Part shown: piece by piece, positions 1 through 8,857 of the stretch
Layout of the letters: every line of letters starts with the position of its first letter
How positions within the stretch are numbered: position 1 is the stretch's first letter
Assembly (NCBI GenBank): GCA_002455915.1
Contig: DKLU01000489.1
Span: 1 to 16,518, forward strand
Reading direction: 5' to 3'
Source: Chryseobacterium sp. UBA6632
GTDB taxonomy: Bacteria > Bacteroidota > Bacteroidia > Flavobacteriales > Weeksellaceae
Length of the DNA stretch: 16,518 bases
Notes under the pieces: model-generated
What the model saw: the letters and a program-made list of their open reading frames with translations, nothing else
Database searches by the model: none
What the model was told of the DNA's origin: nothing
Position numbers and translations under genes: made by a program

Positions 1-1395
1 TGGCTGAAGGGTAATCTGGTCTGTTGTTCTTGCTGGTGATCCTTGGCCGGCAGCTACACTAACTCCCGAAGCAATAGTAGCCCCAATAATTGTATTAATA
101 AAATTTGGAGCCCCATTTGGAGCATTGGCCATTAGAGCAGAAGTATTATTCTGATTTGATCTTAGCCCGGCTTCCACTCCAACAGCATAGGTAGCAGCAT
201 TTAATCCTATTCTCAAGATTTGCCCCTCTACAGATACCGTATTATTTCTGTATATATCTCCGTTTGTATCAATTACAAGCCCTGTAGAAGCCGTGTTAGC
301 AGGCAATGTTGCCAGACTTTCAAATCTCACCGCATTAGAATTGGCATTTACATGAAGTCTTCTTGCAGGCGATGTGGTACCAATTCCCACGTTTCCGGCA
401 GATGTTATTCTCATTCGCTCAAGCAAATTTCCACCTAGTGAATTTCCAAAATAGAAATCTTCTTCGGCTCCGGTTGTTACAGTTGCTCCGGTACGAATGC
501 TTCCAATTCCCCAATTTCCTCCACCTGAGGTAGGTCCGCTATTGGTAAAATTTAATAATGAAAAATTTCCGGTTGCTAATGCTGAGGTATTTCTTAATGC
601 TAAAATACCATACTGATTGATAGAAGCATCAGCATCCATCAAATTAAACCGATTAACCGCTGCGGCATCCGAAACCACATGTAACCTATGCCCAGGGGTA
701 GTGGTACCGATACCAACGTTTCCAGCGCTGGTAACCGAAACTCTTGCTGTATTATTGGTACCAAGCGTGAGAGGAGTAGTATTGGTTGTAAATAAGTTCA
801 TACCTGTAGAGGCACCGGTAGTCGTAATTTGAGCCACTCCTGCATTATCCTGAAAAAGATTCAAAATAGACGTTCCTGAAGATAAAGCTAAAGATCCTCT
901 ATTTGCACCTGAAGCCAATAAACGACCTTCAGTAGCATTAGTAACTATAGCAACACTACTGTTTGAAGCGTTATTAAAATTTAGCTGATTTCCACCAGTG
1001 GTAACTGTTCTAGGTCCGGAAAGTACTCCATTTGAATTATAAATATTAACAGCGTTGTCGTTTACGTTTTTCCAAACTGTACCGTTAAAAAAATAGTAGC
1101 CAACACCTGTAATCTCTACTGTTTGTGCTAAACTAGGCGTAGTTCCTGTCGGAGTTGTAGAATCGGTAACATATACCAAAGCTCCTACTTGTGCTGCAGC
1201 GTAATTTCCTGCAACTTTTGAAGCTAATTGTTGTCTTGTTACCCTTGGAGCCGAAATGCCATCTTTTGAGGAAGTAGAAGCTGCATTTCCGACTACATCT
1301 AATGAAGTTTGGGGAAAAGGTGTATTAATACCTACCTGCGCGTATAAGTTTACTGATAGCGCAAGAATCCCGATAAGTAATGTTATTTTTTTCAT
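1..1395 (-). CDS. Secreted surface protein with VGIGTTxP-LHV repeats (3' end beyond window)
   Basis: The reading frame is open from an ATG at 1395 to the left edge: 465 codons with no stop, so the C-terminus is missing. Residues 1-19 form a signal peptide (KK, then a hydrophobic run ending YA before Gln20). The mature protein begins with VGINTPFPQTSLDV (21-34). Related motifs recur as NVGIGTTTPGHRLHV (226-240) and NVGIGTTSPARRLHV (335-349), 109 residues apart. A YYFFNGTVWKNV segment lies in the first quarter. The rest is rich in Thr, Ser, Asn, Gly and Ala, as in beta-structured fibres. Such VGIG-T-P-LHV repeats are common in large flavobacterial exported proteins, some ending in a tail-fibre-type intramolecular chaperone; whether one follows here cannot be seen. 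The role (adhesin or fibre) is inferred. It is convergent with nothing and follows the metF terminator, so it is probably its own unit. Confidence 0.85.
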   Translation of the reverse strand, partial: MKKITLLIGILALSVNLYAQVGINTPFPQTSLDVVGNAASTSSKDGISAPRVTRQQLASKVAGNYAAAQVGALVYVTDSTTPTGTTPSLAQTVEITGVGYYFFNGTVWKNVNDNAVNIYNSNGVLSGPRTVTTGGNQLNFNNASNSSVAIVTNATEGRLLASGANRGSLALSSGTSILNLFQDNAGVAQITTTGASTGMNLFTTNTTPLTLGTNNTARVSVTSAGNVGIGTTTPGHRLHVVSDAAAVNRFNLMDADASINQYGILALRNTSALATGNFSLLNFTNSGPTSGGGNWGIGSIRTGATVTTGAEEDFYFGNSLGGNLLERMRITSAGNVGIGTTSPARRLHVNANSNAVRFESLATLPANTASTGLVIDTNGDIYRNNTVSVEGQILRIGLNAATYAVGVEAGLRSNQNNTSALMANAPNGAPNFINTIIGATIASGVSVAAGQGSPARTTDQITLQP

Positions 1396-1438
1396 ATAAA
1401 GCAGAATTTAAAATGAAAATAAAAAATAAAAATCACTA

Positions 1439-1468
1439 ATTGTGTTAAAATATTGTTTTTAACACAAT
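1439..1468. repeat. Perfect 12-bp inverted repeat upstream of the surface-protein gene
   Basis: Arms ATTGTGTTAAAA (1439-1450) and TTTTAACACAAT (1457-1468) are exact reverse complements around a 6-base spacer. The element lies 44-73 bases upstream of the ATG at 1395. It could be an operator for a dimeric regulator or a hairpin in the 5' leader. It has no following U-run on the minus strand, so it does not look like a terminator for that direction. I could not fix a promoter for this gene. Confidence 0.55.
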
Positions 1469-1557
1469 AAAATTGAAAATTTAATTCATTAACTAAATTT
1501 ATTGAAAAAGAGACGAATCTATTATGGAAAATTCTTAATTTAATAAGCTTTTAATAC

Positions 1558-1584
1558 AAAAAAAGCCCTGTCTTTCGACAAGGC
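1558..1584 (-). terminator. Rho-independent terminator of the methionine operon
   Basis: Read on the minus strand, an 8-bp stem GCCTTGTC / GACAGGGC (one G-U pair, GAAA loop) is followed by seven T residues. It begins 23 nt after the metF stop codon and would end the long methionine transcript before the surface-protein gene. Confidence 0.85.
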
Positions 1585-1607
1585 CATCAAATATCACTTT
1601 TACTTTA

Positions 1608-2567
1608 TTAGAATAGCTCTCCAGCTACTTTTTTTATGTTGTCGCTTTTTCCCATGGAATAAAAATGTAATACAGGAACTCCAAAATCAAGCAACTCTCT
1701 GCACTGATTAATAGCCCATTCAATACCAATCTGCTTTACAGCTTCGTTGTTTTTGGCATTTTCAACTTCATTGATGAGCTCTTCAGGCAAATCAATTTTA
1801 AAAATCTGAGGTAAAATTTTCAAATGCTTCTTTGTCGCAATTGGCTTAATTCCCGGAATAATCGGAACTGTGATTCCCATTTCACGGGCTTTTTTCACAA
1901 ACTCAATGAACTTTTTATTATCGAAAAACATTTGCGTTACGATATAATCTGCTCCTGCATCAACTTTTTGCTTCAACCATTTTAGGTCGTAATTCATTGA
2001 AGGCGCTTCCATGTGTTTTTCGGGATAACCAGCCACTCCGATGCAGAATTTATTATGCTCTTCACATTCTTCATCCTGATTATGAAGATATTTTCCGCGA
2101 CCTAAATCATTGATCTGATGCACCAAGTCCATTGCACTGGCATGACCTCCCTGAGTGGGTTCAAAATATTGGTGACCTTTCATTGCATCACCTCTCAAAG
2201 CCATGATGTTATCGATTCCCAGATACATACAATCTACCAAAAGATATTCTGTTTCCTCTTTGGTAAAACCTCCGCAAAGCAAATGCGGAACCGTATCAAC
2301 ATTATATTTATGCTGAATGGCTGCGCAAATACCCAATGTTCCGGGGCGCATTCTTGTGATACGACGCTCCATCAAGCCGTTTCCTTTATCAATGTAAATA
2401 TATTCTTCTCTGGAAGTCGTAACATCGATAAATGGCGGTTTAAATTCCATCAAAGGATCGATGTTTCTATATAAATCTTCAATCCCGATTCCTTTTTGTG
2501 GCGGAACAACTTCGAGGGAGAACAATGTTTTTCCGTTGGCGTTTTTTATATGATCAGTGATTTTCAT
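1608..2567 (-). CDS. metF: 5,10-methylenetetrahydrofolate reductase MetF
   Basis: Flavoprotein that reduces 5,10-methylene-THF to 5-methyl-THF, the methyl donor for methionine synthase. The 319-residue length is normal for bacterial MetF. Visible family motifs are SLEVVPP (17-23, with the conserved Glu19), HLLCGG (95-100), ALRGD (123-127, Asp127 being the FAD-proximal Asp), GYPEKH (180-185), TQMFFDN (211-217, with the substrate-binding Gln) and LHFYSMG (300-306). The ATG at 2567 gives a start typical of the family. It is the last gene of the operon: 31 nt behind the C-terminal metH gene and 23 nt before the terminator. Placing it next to both metH parts under one SAM riboswitch ties methyl-group supply to methionine demand. 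I see nothing missing or abnormal. Confidence 0.96.
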   Translation of the reverse strand: MKITDHIKNANGKTLFSLEVVPPQKGIGIEDLYRNIDPLMEFKPPFIDVTTSREEYIYIDKGNGLMERRITRMRPGTLGICAAIQHKYNVDTVPHLLCGGFTKEETEYLLVDCMYLGIDNIMALRGDAMKGHQYFEPTQGGHASAMDLVHQINDLGRGKYLHNQDEECEEHNKFCIGVAGYPEKHMEAPSMNYDLKWLKQKVDAGADYIVTQMFFDNKKFIEFVKKAREMGITVPIIPGIKPIATKKHLKILPQIFKIDLPEELINEVENAKNNEAVKQIGIEWAINQCRELLDFGVPVLHFYSMGKSDNIKKVAGELF

Positions 2568-2598
2568 TATTAATTATAATAGTAAGTTTTTATTTGAA

Positions 2599-5265
2599 TT
2601 AAATTCCATCCGCTAAATTAGGATTTAACCACTTTTTCGCTTCCTGTAAAGAAATCCCTTTTCTTTCAGAGTATTCCTTTAATTGGTCTTCAGCAATTTT
2701 TCCCAACCCGAAATATTTCGCGTGCGGGCTTCCGAAATAATATCCCGAAACGGCTGCAGTCGGGAACATGGCTAAGCTTTCAGTCAAGTAAACACCGATT
2801 TCTTCTTCTACTTTTAATAAATCCCAGATCGCGTGTTTTTCCAAATGATCGGGACAAGCCGGATAACCTGGAGCCGGACGAATTCCTTTATATTTTTCGG
2901 CAATTAATTCTTCGTTGCTTAAATTTTCCTGATTTGCGTAACCCCAATATTCGGTTCTCACTTTTTTATGCAAAAATTCGGCATACGCTTCTGCAAAACG
3001 GTCTGCCAAAGCTTTTACCATGATGGCGTTGTAGTCGTCATTTGCTTTTTCATATTCTTCCGCTAATTCATCGGTTCCGAAACCTGTCGTTACACAGAAA
3101 GCGCCCATATAATCGGTTTTTCCTGAACTTTGAGGGGCAATAAAATCACTTAAAGCCAGATAATCTTTTCCTTTTGAACGTTGAGCCTGTTGTCTTAATG
3201 TTAAGAATTTTACTTTCTGTTCATTATTTTCATCGAAGATTAAAATATCATCCGTTTCATTAGAATTAGCTTTAAAAATTCCAAAAATGGCTTTTGCAGT
3301 TAATAATTTTTCATCTAAAATTCGATTTAAAATAACCTGCGCATCTTTAAATAATTCCTTTGCCTGAGCTCCAACAACCTCATCTTCCAAAATATTCGGA
3401 TATTTTCCATGCAGATCCCAGCTTCTGAAAAAAGGCGACCAGTCGATAAAAGGCAATAATTCTCTCAAATCCTGATTTTCAAAAACCTGAATTCCTAATT
3501 GATTTGGTGTAAAAATTTCTTCATTTTCCCAATGGATTTTAAATTTGTCTTTTCGGGCATCTTCAATGGATACATAGTCTTTATCAACCTGTCTGTTCAG
3601 GAATTTTTCTCTGAAATCCGAATAGTCACTTTTTAAATCTTCAACATATTCTTTATTTCTGTCACCCAACAATGAACTCACAACGTTTACCGCTCTAGAA
3701 GCATCATTAACGTGAACAACGGCATTTTTATATTTTAAATCGATTTTCACAGCGGTATGTGCTTTTGAAGTTGTCGCACCACCGATCAACAAAGGAAAAT
3801 CTAAATTCTGTCTTTCTAATTCTGAAGCGATGTACACCATTTCATCCAAACTTGGCGTGATCAATCCACTTAATCCGATAACATCTACTTTTTCTTCAAT
3901 CGCCGTCTGAATAATTTTTTCGGCAGGAACCATTACTCCCAAATCAACGATTTCGTAATTGTTACAACCTAAAACAACGCTCACAATATTTTTACCGATA
4001 TCGTGAACATCACCTTTTACCGTTGCCATTAAAATTTTACCGTTGGCTGGTTTAGAACCATCTTTTTCAGCTTCAATATAAGGTTGCAGATAAGCCACCG
4101 CTTTTTTCATTACCCTTGCCGATTTTACAACTTGTGGCAAGAACATTTTTCCGCTTCCGAATAGATCTCCGACAACGCCCATTCCGGTCATTAAGTTGAT
4201 TTCAATAACGTGAAGTGGCTTCGCAGCCTGTTGTCTTGCTTCTTCCACGTCTTCTTCGATGAAACGGTCGATCCCTTTTACCAAAGCATGAGTGATTCTA
4301 TCCTGTAATGGTTTTGTTCTCCATTCCAGATCCTCTACTTTTTCTTTTTTAACCGATTTATGTTTTTCAGAATAATCAAGAAGTCGTTCTGTGGCATCTT
4401 CTCTCTTATCAAGAATTACATCTTCAACTAATTCTAGGAGTTCTTTATTAATTTCATCATAAACCTCCAACATCGCAGGATTTACGATTCCCATATTCAT
4501 TCCCGCCTGAATCGCATGGTATAGGAAAACTGAGTGCATCGCTTCTCTCACCGTATCATTTCCACGGAACGAGAACGAAACGTTGGAAACTCCCCCACTC
4601 ACAGACGCATACGGAAGATTCTGACGAACCCATCTTGTCGCTTCGATAAAGTCGATAGCGTTTCTTCTGTGTTCATCCATTCCCGTAGCAACAGGGAAAA
4701 TATTTAAATCGAAAATAATATCTTCCGCAGGGAAATTTAATTGATTAACCAAAAGATCATAAGAACGCTTTGAAATTTCAATTCTACGTTCATAAGTATC
4801 GGCCTGTCCTACCTCATCGAACGCCATAACGATCATCGCCGCCCCATATCTTTTAATCGCTTTTGCATGTTTGATAAATTCTTCCTCGCCTTCTTTTAAG
4901 CTGATAGAATTGACCACACATTTTCCCTGAGCTACCTGTAATCCGGCTTCCAGAATTTCCCATTTCGAAGAATCGACCATAATCGGAATTCTTGCGATAT
5001 CCGGTTCGGAAGCAATTAAATTTAAAAATTTAATCATCGAAGCTTTTCCATCAATCAATCCGTCATCGAAATTGACATCAAGAATCTGTGCACCGCCTTC
5101 AACCTGATGACGTGCAATATCCAGTGCTTCTGCAAATTTTTCTTCTTTTATTAATCTTAAAAATTTCTTTGAACCGGCAACATTGGTTCTTTCTCCAACG
5201 TTGATAAAATTACTTTCCGGTGTAATAATCAAAGGCTCAAGCCCCGATAATCTTAAATATTTCAT
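2599..5265 (-). CDS. metH: Methionine synthase, folate/cobalamin/reactivation domains (split MetH, C-terminal part)
   Basis: This 888-residue protein carries everything of cobalamin-dependent methionine synthase except the homocysteine domain. The methyl-THF (pterin) domain starts with [13 protein letters not shown] (20-32). A cap/helical region follows at about 310-400. The B12 domain has the DxHxxG signature GDVHDIGK (418-425), with His421 as the lower axial cobalt ligand, followed by [13 protein letters not shown] and [12 protein letters not shown]. The SAM-dependent reactivation domain carries [10 protein letters not shown] (796-805). Together with the 336-residue N-terminal protein the total is 1224 residues, about the length of a one-piece MetH. 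Its first residues, [12 protein letters not shown], match the inter-domain linker of intact MetH, so nothing is lost at the split. I chose the ATG at 5265 over the TTG one codon earlier. It starts 4 nt after the desaturase stop, which suggests translational coupling. Confidence 0.96.
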   Translation of the reverse strand: MKYLRLSGLEPLIITPESNFINVGERTNVAGSKKFLRLIKEEKFAEALDIARHQVEGGAQILDVNFDDGLIDGKASMIKFLNLIASEPDIARIPIMVDSSKWEILEAGLQVAQGKCVVNSISLKEGEEEFIKHAKAIKRYGAAMIVMAFDEVGQADTYERRIEISKRSYDLLVNQLNFPAEDIIFDLNIFPVATGMDEHRRNAIDFIEATRWVRQNLPYASVSGGVSNVSFSFRGNDTVREAMHSVFLYHAIQAGMNMGIVNPAMLEVYDEINKELLELVEDVILDKREDATERLLDYSEKHKSVKKEKVEDLEWRTKPLQDRITHALVKGIDRFIEEDVEEARQQAAKPLHVIEINLMTGMGVVGDLFGSGKMFLPQVVKSARVMKKAVAYLQPYIEAEKDGSKPANGKILMATVKGDVHDIGKNIVSVVLGCNNYEIVDLGVMVPAEKIIQTAIEEKVDVIGLSGLITPSLDEMVYIASELERQNLDFPLLIGGATTSKAHTAVKIDLKYKNAVVHVNDASRAVNVVSSLLGDRNKEYVEDLKSDYSDFREKFLNRQVDKDYVSIEDARKDKFKIHWENEEIFTPNQLGIQVFENQDLRELLPFIDWSPFFRSWDLHGKYPNILEDEVVGAQAKELFKDAQVILNRILDEKLLTAKAIFGIFKANSNETDDILIFDENNEQKVKFLTLRQQAQRSKGKDYLALSDFIAPQSSGKTDYMGAFCVTTGFGTDELAEEYEKANDDYNAIMVKALADRFAEAYAEFLHKKVRTEYWGYANQENLSNEELIAEKYKGIRPAPGYPACPDHLEKHAIWDLLKVEEEIGVYLTESLAMFPTAAVSGYYFGSPHAKYFGLGKIAEDQLKEYSERKGISLQEAKKWLNPNLADGI

Positions 5266-5269
5266 CAAA

Positions 5270-6361
5270 TTATTCTTCTAAAATAAAATATGCGTTATTC
5301 GCATTTTGCTTCAACAAATCCACATGTTTGCCCAAAGCGGTGAAAATTGGAAACCGTTTGTAGCCAAGATTATGCTCTTTAGCAAATTCTTCGATTTCCT
5401 CTGTAATTTCATTATAATATAAATAGCTGTAATTCGGGAAAAGGTGATGGGCAACGTGAAAGTTAAAATTTCCCAGCACATTTCTTACGAACCAGTTATT
5501 TTCCTGTAAATCATTGGTGACTTCAAACTGATGATGAAGCCAACTAAAAGGAAGTCCGTTTTTTTCATCAAGTTTCGGAAAAACATTATCAGGAAGCGGA
5601 TGCAAGGGCAATAGCACAAAAAGTGCAAAAATACTTGCTGCAATCACCTGCAAAAACCAAGCTCCCAAAGCTAAACCGATAGACACTTTAAAAAACAAAA
5701 CCGGAACTGCAATCTGATAGAAAAAATAGAACAGTTTATAGGCAACCATTTTAATTTTTTCCTTGGTCGGAATTGCTCCCTGTGTTTTCAGAATGACTCT
5801 TTCACTATCAAAAAAATCTCTGAAATCACGGATAAACATCCAATTGAACAGATATAAAGGATACACCAAAAAGAAAAAGAAATGCTGATATTTCTGAACG
5901 CCTTTTGCTTTGATCCACGGAACGATTAATAAAAGCCCGCTCTGTTCGATGTCTGTATCCCAACCGTCAACATTTGGATAAGCGTGATGTGCAGCGATAT
6001 GTCTTTTTTTCCAAATGTAGGAATTGGCTCCTACAAAATCGAAAATCTGCAAAACAAGATTGTTCAATCTTTTGCTTTTGTAAATATTATTGTGAGCAGC
6101 TTCGTGAATTAAATTCAAATAAATCAACACCAAAGAAATCCCCATCAACACAAAACTCGAAATATAGATCCAAGGTCTATCGACATTAAAAAGTGCAAAC
6201 ACATATAAGCCAAAATAGACCAAAGGCAAAATAATGGCTTTGATCTGAATATAAAGATCCCTGTTTTCGGGAATGGCTTCTACTCGCTGGTTCACTTTTT
6301 TTCTTAATTCATTAAACAGTTTTGCATCCTCTGAATCTTTAAGGTAAATCGGCTTTTCCAT
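5270..6361 (-). CDS. Membrane fatty acid desaturase (DesA/COG3239-like)
   Basis: Integral membrane di-iron desaturase that introduces a double bond into an acyl chain of a lipid or acyl-CoA; position and substrate cannot be read from sequence. Numbering from the ATG at 6361 (363 residues), the histidine boxes are HEAAH (86-90), HIAAHH (121-126) and HVAHH (302-306), with an additional LHHQFE segment near 275-280. Hydrophobic stretches at roughly 42-60, 66-83, 160-177, 210-230 and 232-252 fit the usual four to six membrane helices. A TTG at 6421 would add 20 residues, but I prefer the ATG because the family domain begins after it. The gene lies between the two halves of split metH with no obvious link to methionine. 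A TATCTTTA box (6385-6392) 24 nt upstream differs from the TAnnTTTG -7 consensus by one base and could be a weak internal promoter. Confidence 0.92.
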   Translation of the reverse strand: MEKPIYLKDSEDAKLFNELRKKVNQRVEAIPENRDLYIQIKAIILPLVYFGLYVFALFNVDRPWIYISSFVLMGISLVLIYLNLIHEAAHNNIYKSKRLNNLVLQIFDFVGANSYIWKKRHIAAHHAYPNVDGWDTDIEQSGLLLIVPWIKAKGVQKYQHFFFFLVYPLYLFNWMFIRDFRDFFDSERVILKTQGAIPTKEKIKMVAYKLFYFFYQIAVPVLFFKVSIGLALGAWFLQVIAASIFALFVLLPLHPLPDNVFPKLDEKNGLPFSWLHHQFEVTNDLQENNWFVRNVLGNFNFHVAHHLFPNYSYLYYNEITEEIEEFAKEHNLGYKRFPIFTALGKHVDLLKQNANNAYFILEE

Positions 6362-6444
6362 TATCGTAAATTTTGTGATGTAATTAAAGATAATATTAAA
6401 AACCGTTCCTTTTTCTATCAATTCAATGAAAAAATTCTATTAAA

Positions 6445-7455
6445 TCATACAAATTCTTTCAATTTTCTTGGCGGATATTGTGCTACCAGATCTGCAATCG
6501 CCTTGATGTGATCCGGCGTTGTTCCACAACAACCTCCAATAATATTGATCAATCCTTTCTCCACATATTCCTTTATCTGACTTGCCATATCTTCCGGTGT
6601 TTCATCATACTTCCCAAAAGCGTTAGGAAGACCTGCATTTGGATATGCCGAAACATGAAATTCTGAATTGTGAGCCAATGTTTCCAGGTAAGGAGTCAAT
6701 TGGTTTGCTCCCAAAGCACAGTTGAAACCGACACTTAATAAATTCAAATGCGAAACGGAGATTAAAAATGCTTCTGCGGTTTGCCCGCTTAAAGTTCTTC
6801 CTGAAGCATCGGTAATCGTTCCTGAAACCATAATTGGGATTTTTATTCCTCTTTCATCCTGAATTTCATCAATCGCAAATAAAGCTGCCTTTGCATTTAA
6901 GGTATCAAAAATGGTTTCAACCAAAAGAATATCTGAACCGCCGTCTAATAAAGCTTCACACTGTTGTTTGTAAGCGACTCTTAATTCTTCAAATGTAATG
7001 GCTCTGTAACCAGGATCGTTTACGTCAGGACTTAAACTTGCCGTTCTGTTTGTCGGACCGATTGAACCGGCAACAAATCTCGGTTTATCCGGATTTTGAG
7101 CGGTGAATTCATCACAGACTTTTCTTGCAATTTTCGCAGATTCATAATTCAGTTCATACACCAACTCTTCCATGTGATAATCTGCCATCGCAATCGTCGT
7201 TCCGGAAAATGTATTTGTTTCCAAAATATCAGCTCCAGCTTCTAAGTATTTTCTATGAACTTCTTCAATAGCGTGAGGCTGCGTTAAAGAAAGTAGATCG
7301 TTGTTTCCTTTTACCGGATGTTCCCAATCTTTGAAACGCTCGCCACGGTAGTCTTCTTCCTCGAATTTGTATCGCTGAAGCATGGTTCCCATCGCTCCGT
7401 CGAGAATTAAAATTCTTTCGGATAATGCTTTGTATAGTTGTTCTGAATTTTTCAT
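6445..7455 (-). CDS. metH: Homocysteine S-methyltransferase domain protein (split MetH, N-terminal part)
   Basis: A 336-residue zinc-dependent homocysteine-binding TIM barrel equivalent to the first module of MetH. It opens with [11 protein letters not shown] (17-27). ETNTFSGT (79-86) and [15 protein letters not shown] follow. The three zinc-ligand cysteines are in place: Cys246 in [13 protein letters not shown], and Cys309/Cys310 in [12 protein letters not shown]. It ends PPRKLKEFV, which corresponds to the linker just after this domain in one-piece MetH. The companion B12 module is encoded 1.2 kb downstream in the same operon, so homocysteine activation and methyl transfer must happen between two polypeptides. 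The ATG at 7455 lies 6 nt beyond a 55-bp hairpin repeat, whose A-rich end therefore provides its leader. It is not a broken metH: both parts are intact and have clean starts and stops. Confidence 0.95.
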   Translation of the reverse strand: MKNSEQLYKALSERILILDGAMGTMLQRYKFEEEDYRGERFKDWEHPVKGNNDLLSLTQPHAIEEVHRKYLEAGADILETNTFSGTTIAMADYHMEELVYELNYESAKIARKVCDEFTAQNPDKPRFVAGSIGPTNRTASLSPDVNDPGYRAITFEELRVAYKQQCEALLDGGSDILLVETIFDTLNAKAALFAIDEIQDERGIKIPIMVSGTITDASGRTLSGQTAEAFLISVSHLNLLSVGFNCALGANQLTPYLETLAHNSEFHVSAYPNAGLPNAFGKYDETPEDMASQIKEYVEKGLINIIGGCCGTTPDHIKAIADLVAQYPPRKLKEFV

Positions 7456-7461
7456 TTTTTA

Positions 7462-7516
7462 TATTTTTTCCCATAGGTTACACCTACGGTTATTATTATT
7501 GAACCCTTCGGGTTCG
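7462..7516 (-). repeat. 55-bp double-hairpin intergenic repeat, copy 1
   Basis: Matches copy 2 at 8799-8853 at 50 of 55 positions with no gaps. On the transcribed minus strand it forms GAACCC-GAA-GGGTTC, then CCGTAGGT-GTA-ACCTATGG (8 bp including one G-U wobble), then an A-rich tail. It begins 3 nt after the metZ stop codon and ends 6 nt before the start of the N-terminal metH gene, filling nearly the whole gap. It resembles a REP-type palindromic element. Confidence 0.8.
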
Positions 7517-7519
7517 CCA

Positions 7520-8719
7520 TTAATCCAATGCCTGTTTCAAATCTGCAATAATATCATCCACATTTTCTAAACCAACCGAGCAACGAACCAAGCCTGCTGT
7601 AATTCCCACTTCATTTCTTTCTTCGTCTGACAATTTAGAATGCGTTGTAGAAGCCGGATGCGTAACGATTGTTCTCGTATCACCAAGGTTTGCAGAAAGG
7701 GAACACATTTTAATTTTATCTAAAAAGTTTCTCCCGCCTTCAATTCCGCCCTTGATTTCAAATGCGACGATATTTCCACCTAATTTCATTTGCTTTTTTG
7801 CCACTTCATAGCTTGGATGAGAGGGCAGGAAAGGATATTTCACCAAATCTACATTCGGATGACTTTCTAAAAACTCAGCAACCTTTAAAGCATTTTCACA
7901 ATGTTTTTCAACACGGATTGCTAATGTTTCTAAACTTTTTGACAAAACCCAAGCATTAAATGGTGACATTGCAGGACCTGTATTTCTTGCGAAAAGATAA
8001 ATTTCACGAATCAGATCTTCTCTTCCAACTGCTACTCCACCCAACACACGACCCTGACCATCAATTAGTTTCGTTGCAGAATGCACAACAATATCGGCTC
8101 CATATTTAATCGGCTGCTGCAAATATGGTGTTGCGAAACAGTTGTCAACAATGAAAATTAAGTTATGCTTTTTTGCTATTTTTCCGAAAAATTCTAAATC
8201 TAAAACCTCAATCGCAGGATTTGTTGGTGTTTCCAGATATAAAATTTTCGTATTCGGTTGTATATATTTTTCAACATTTTCCGCATCTTCGGCTTTGAAA
8301 TAAGTTGTTTCAATATTCCATTTAGGGAAATATTTTGTAAATAACGTGTGCGTAGATCCGAAAACCGACTGACAGCTTACGATATGATCGCCAGCATTTA
8401 ACAAAGTCGCAAATGTTGAATAAATCGCTGCCATTCCCGTTGCGAAAGCATAGCCTGCTTCAGCACCTTCCATTTTAGCAATTTTATCTGTGAATTCCGT
8501 TACATTCGGATTTGAAAATCGGCTATACAGGTTTTTAGATTTTTCTTCAGCAAAACTTGCTCTCATATCTTCGGCATCCTGAAAAATAAAGCTGGATGTT
8601 AAATATAAAGGCGTTGAATGCTCATCAAACTGCGTTCTTTCAGTTTGAGTTCTGATAGCAAGCGTTTCAAAATTTGAAAGTTGCTCGTTGTTAGTTTCTG
8701 GTTGAAAAGTATCGCTCAT
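7520..8719 (-). CDS. metZ: O-acylhomoserine sulfhydrylase (MetZ-type, PLP-dependent)
   Basis: Cys/Met-metabolism PLP enzyme that replaces the acyl group of O-succinyl- or O-acetylhomoserine with sulfide to give homocysteine directly. Key features in the 399 residues are YSRFSNPNV (65-73, phosphate-binding Tyr and Arg from the neighbouring subunit), FATGMAAI (92-99), ETPTNP (163-168), VDNCFATP (191-198, the Asp contacting the pyridine nitrogen), SATKLIDGQGRVLGG (214-228, Lys217 as Schiff-base lysine) and LGDTRTIVTHPASTTHS. The TK-x-x-DGQGR-x-LGG form is typical of MetZ rather than of the longer MetY type. Which acyl group it takes depends on MetX and is not decidable here; cystathionine gamma-synthase activity is an alternative. 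The gap to the upstream dehydrogenase is 138 nt, and both flanking gaps contain the 55-bp repeat. The start is the ATG at 8719. Confidence 0.92.
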   Translation of the reverse strand: MSDTFQPETNNEQLSNFETLAIRTQTERTQFDEHSTPLYLTSSFIFQDAEDMRASFAEEKSKNLYSRFSNPNVTEFTDKIAKMEGAEAGYAFATGMAAIYSTFATLLNAGDHIVSCQSVFGSTHTLFTKYFPKWNIETTYFKAEDAENVEKYIQPNTKILYLETPTNPAIEVLDLEFFGKIAKKHNLIFIVDNCFATPYLQQPIKYGADIVVHSATKLIDGQGRVLGGVAVGREDLIREIYLFARNTGPAMSPFNAWVLSKSLETLAIRVEKHCENALKVAEFLESHPNVDLVKYPFLPSHPSYEVAKKQMKLGGNIVAFEIKGGIEGGRNFLDKIKMCSLSANLGDTRTIVTHPASTTHSKLSDEERNEVGITAGLVRCSVGLENVDDIIADLKQALD

Positions 8720-8798
8720 AAACTTGTTATCTTTTTAGAAATGTATTAATTTAAAATATTATTATTCAAATTGATACATTCCTTTACTGTTATATTTT

Positions 8799-8853
8799 TA
8801 TTTTTTTCCATAGGTTTCACCTACGGCTATTGATATTGAACCCTTCGGGTTCG
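8799..8853 (-). repeat. 55-bp double-hairpin intergenic repeat, copy 2
   Basis: Second copy of the element at 7462-7516 (50/55 identical). On the minus strand it again gives GAACCC-GAA-GGGTTC followed by CCGTAGGT-GAA-ACCTATGG, with the same single G-U wobble, and an A-rich end. It starts 4 nt after the homoserine dehydrogenase stop codon, much as copy 1 follows metZ. Here another 79 nt separate it from the metZ start. Confidence 0.8.
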
Positions 8854-8857
8854 TTGA

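Noticed and set aside
617..832. Plus-strand open frames at 220-438 and 617-832
   Set aside because: They are antisense to the continuous minus-strand frame that carries a signal peptide and VGIG repeats.
6362..6421. TTG start adding 20 residues to the desaturase
   Set aside because: An ATG at 6361 precedes the conserved domain; the added residues are not typical of the family.
2599..7455. metH as a pseudogene or sequencing frameshift
   Set aside because: The two parts are over 1 kb apart with another intact gene between them, each has a clean start and stop, and all zinc, cobalamin and SAM motifs are present.
7265..7474. Small minus-strand frame starting inside repeat copy 1 and overlapping metH
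   Set aside because: Its ATG belongs to the repeat hairpin and it runs out of frame through the conserved DGAMGT region; no independent support.
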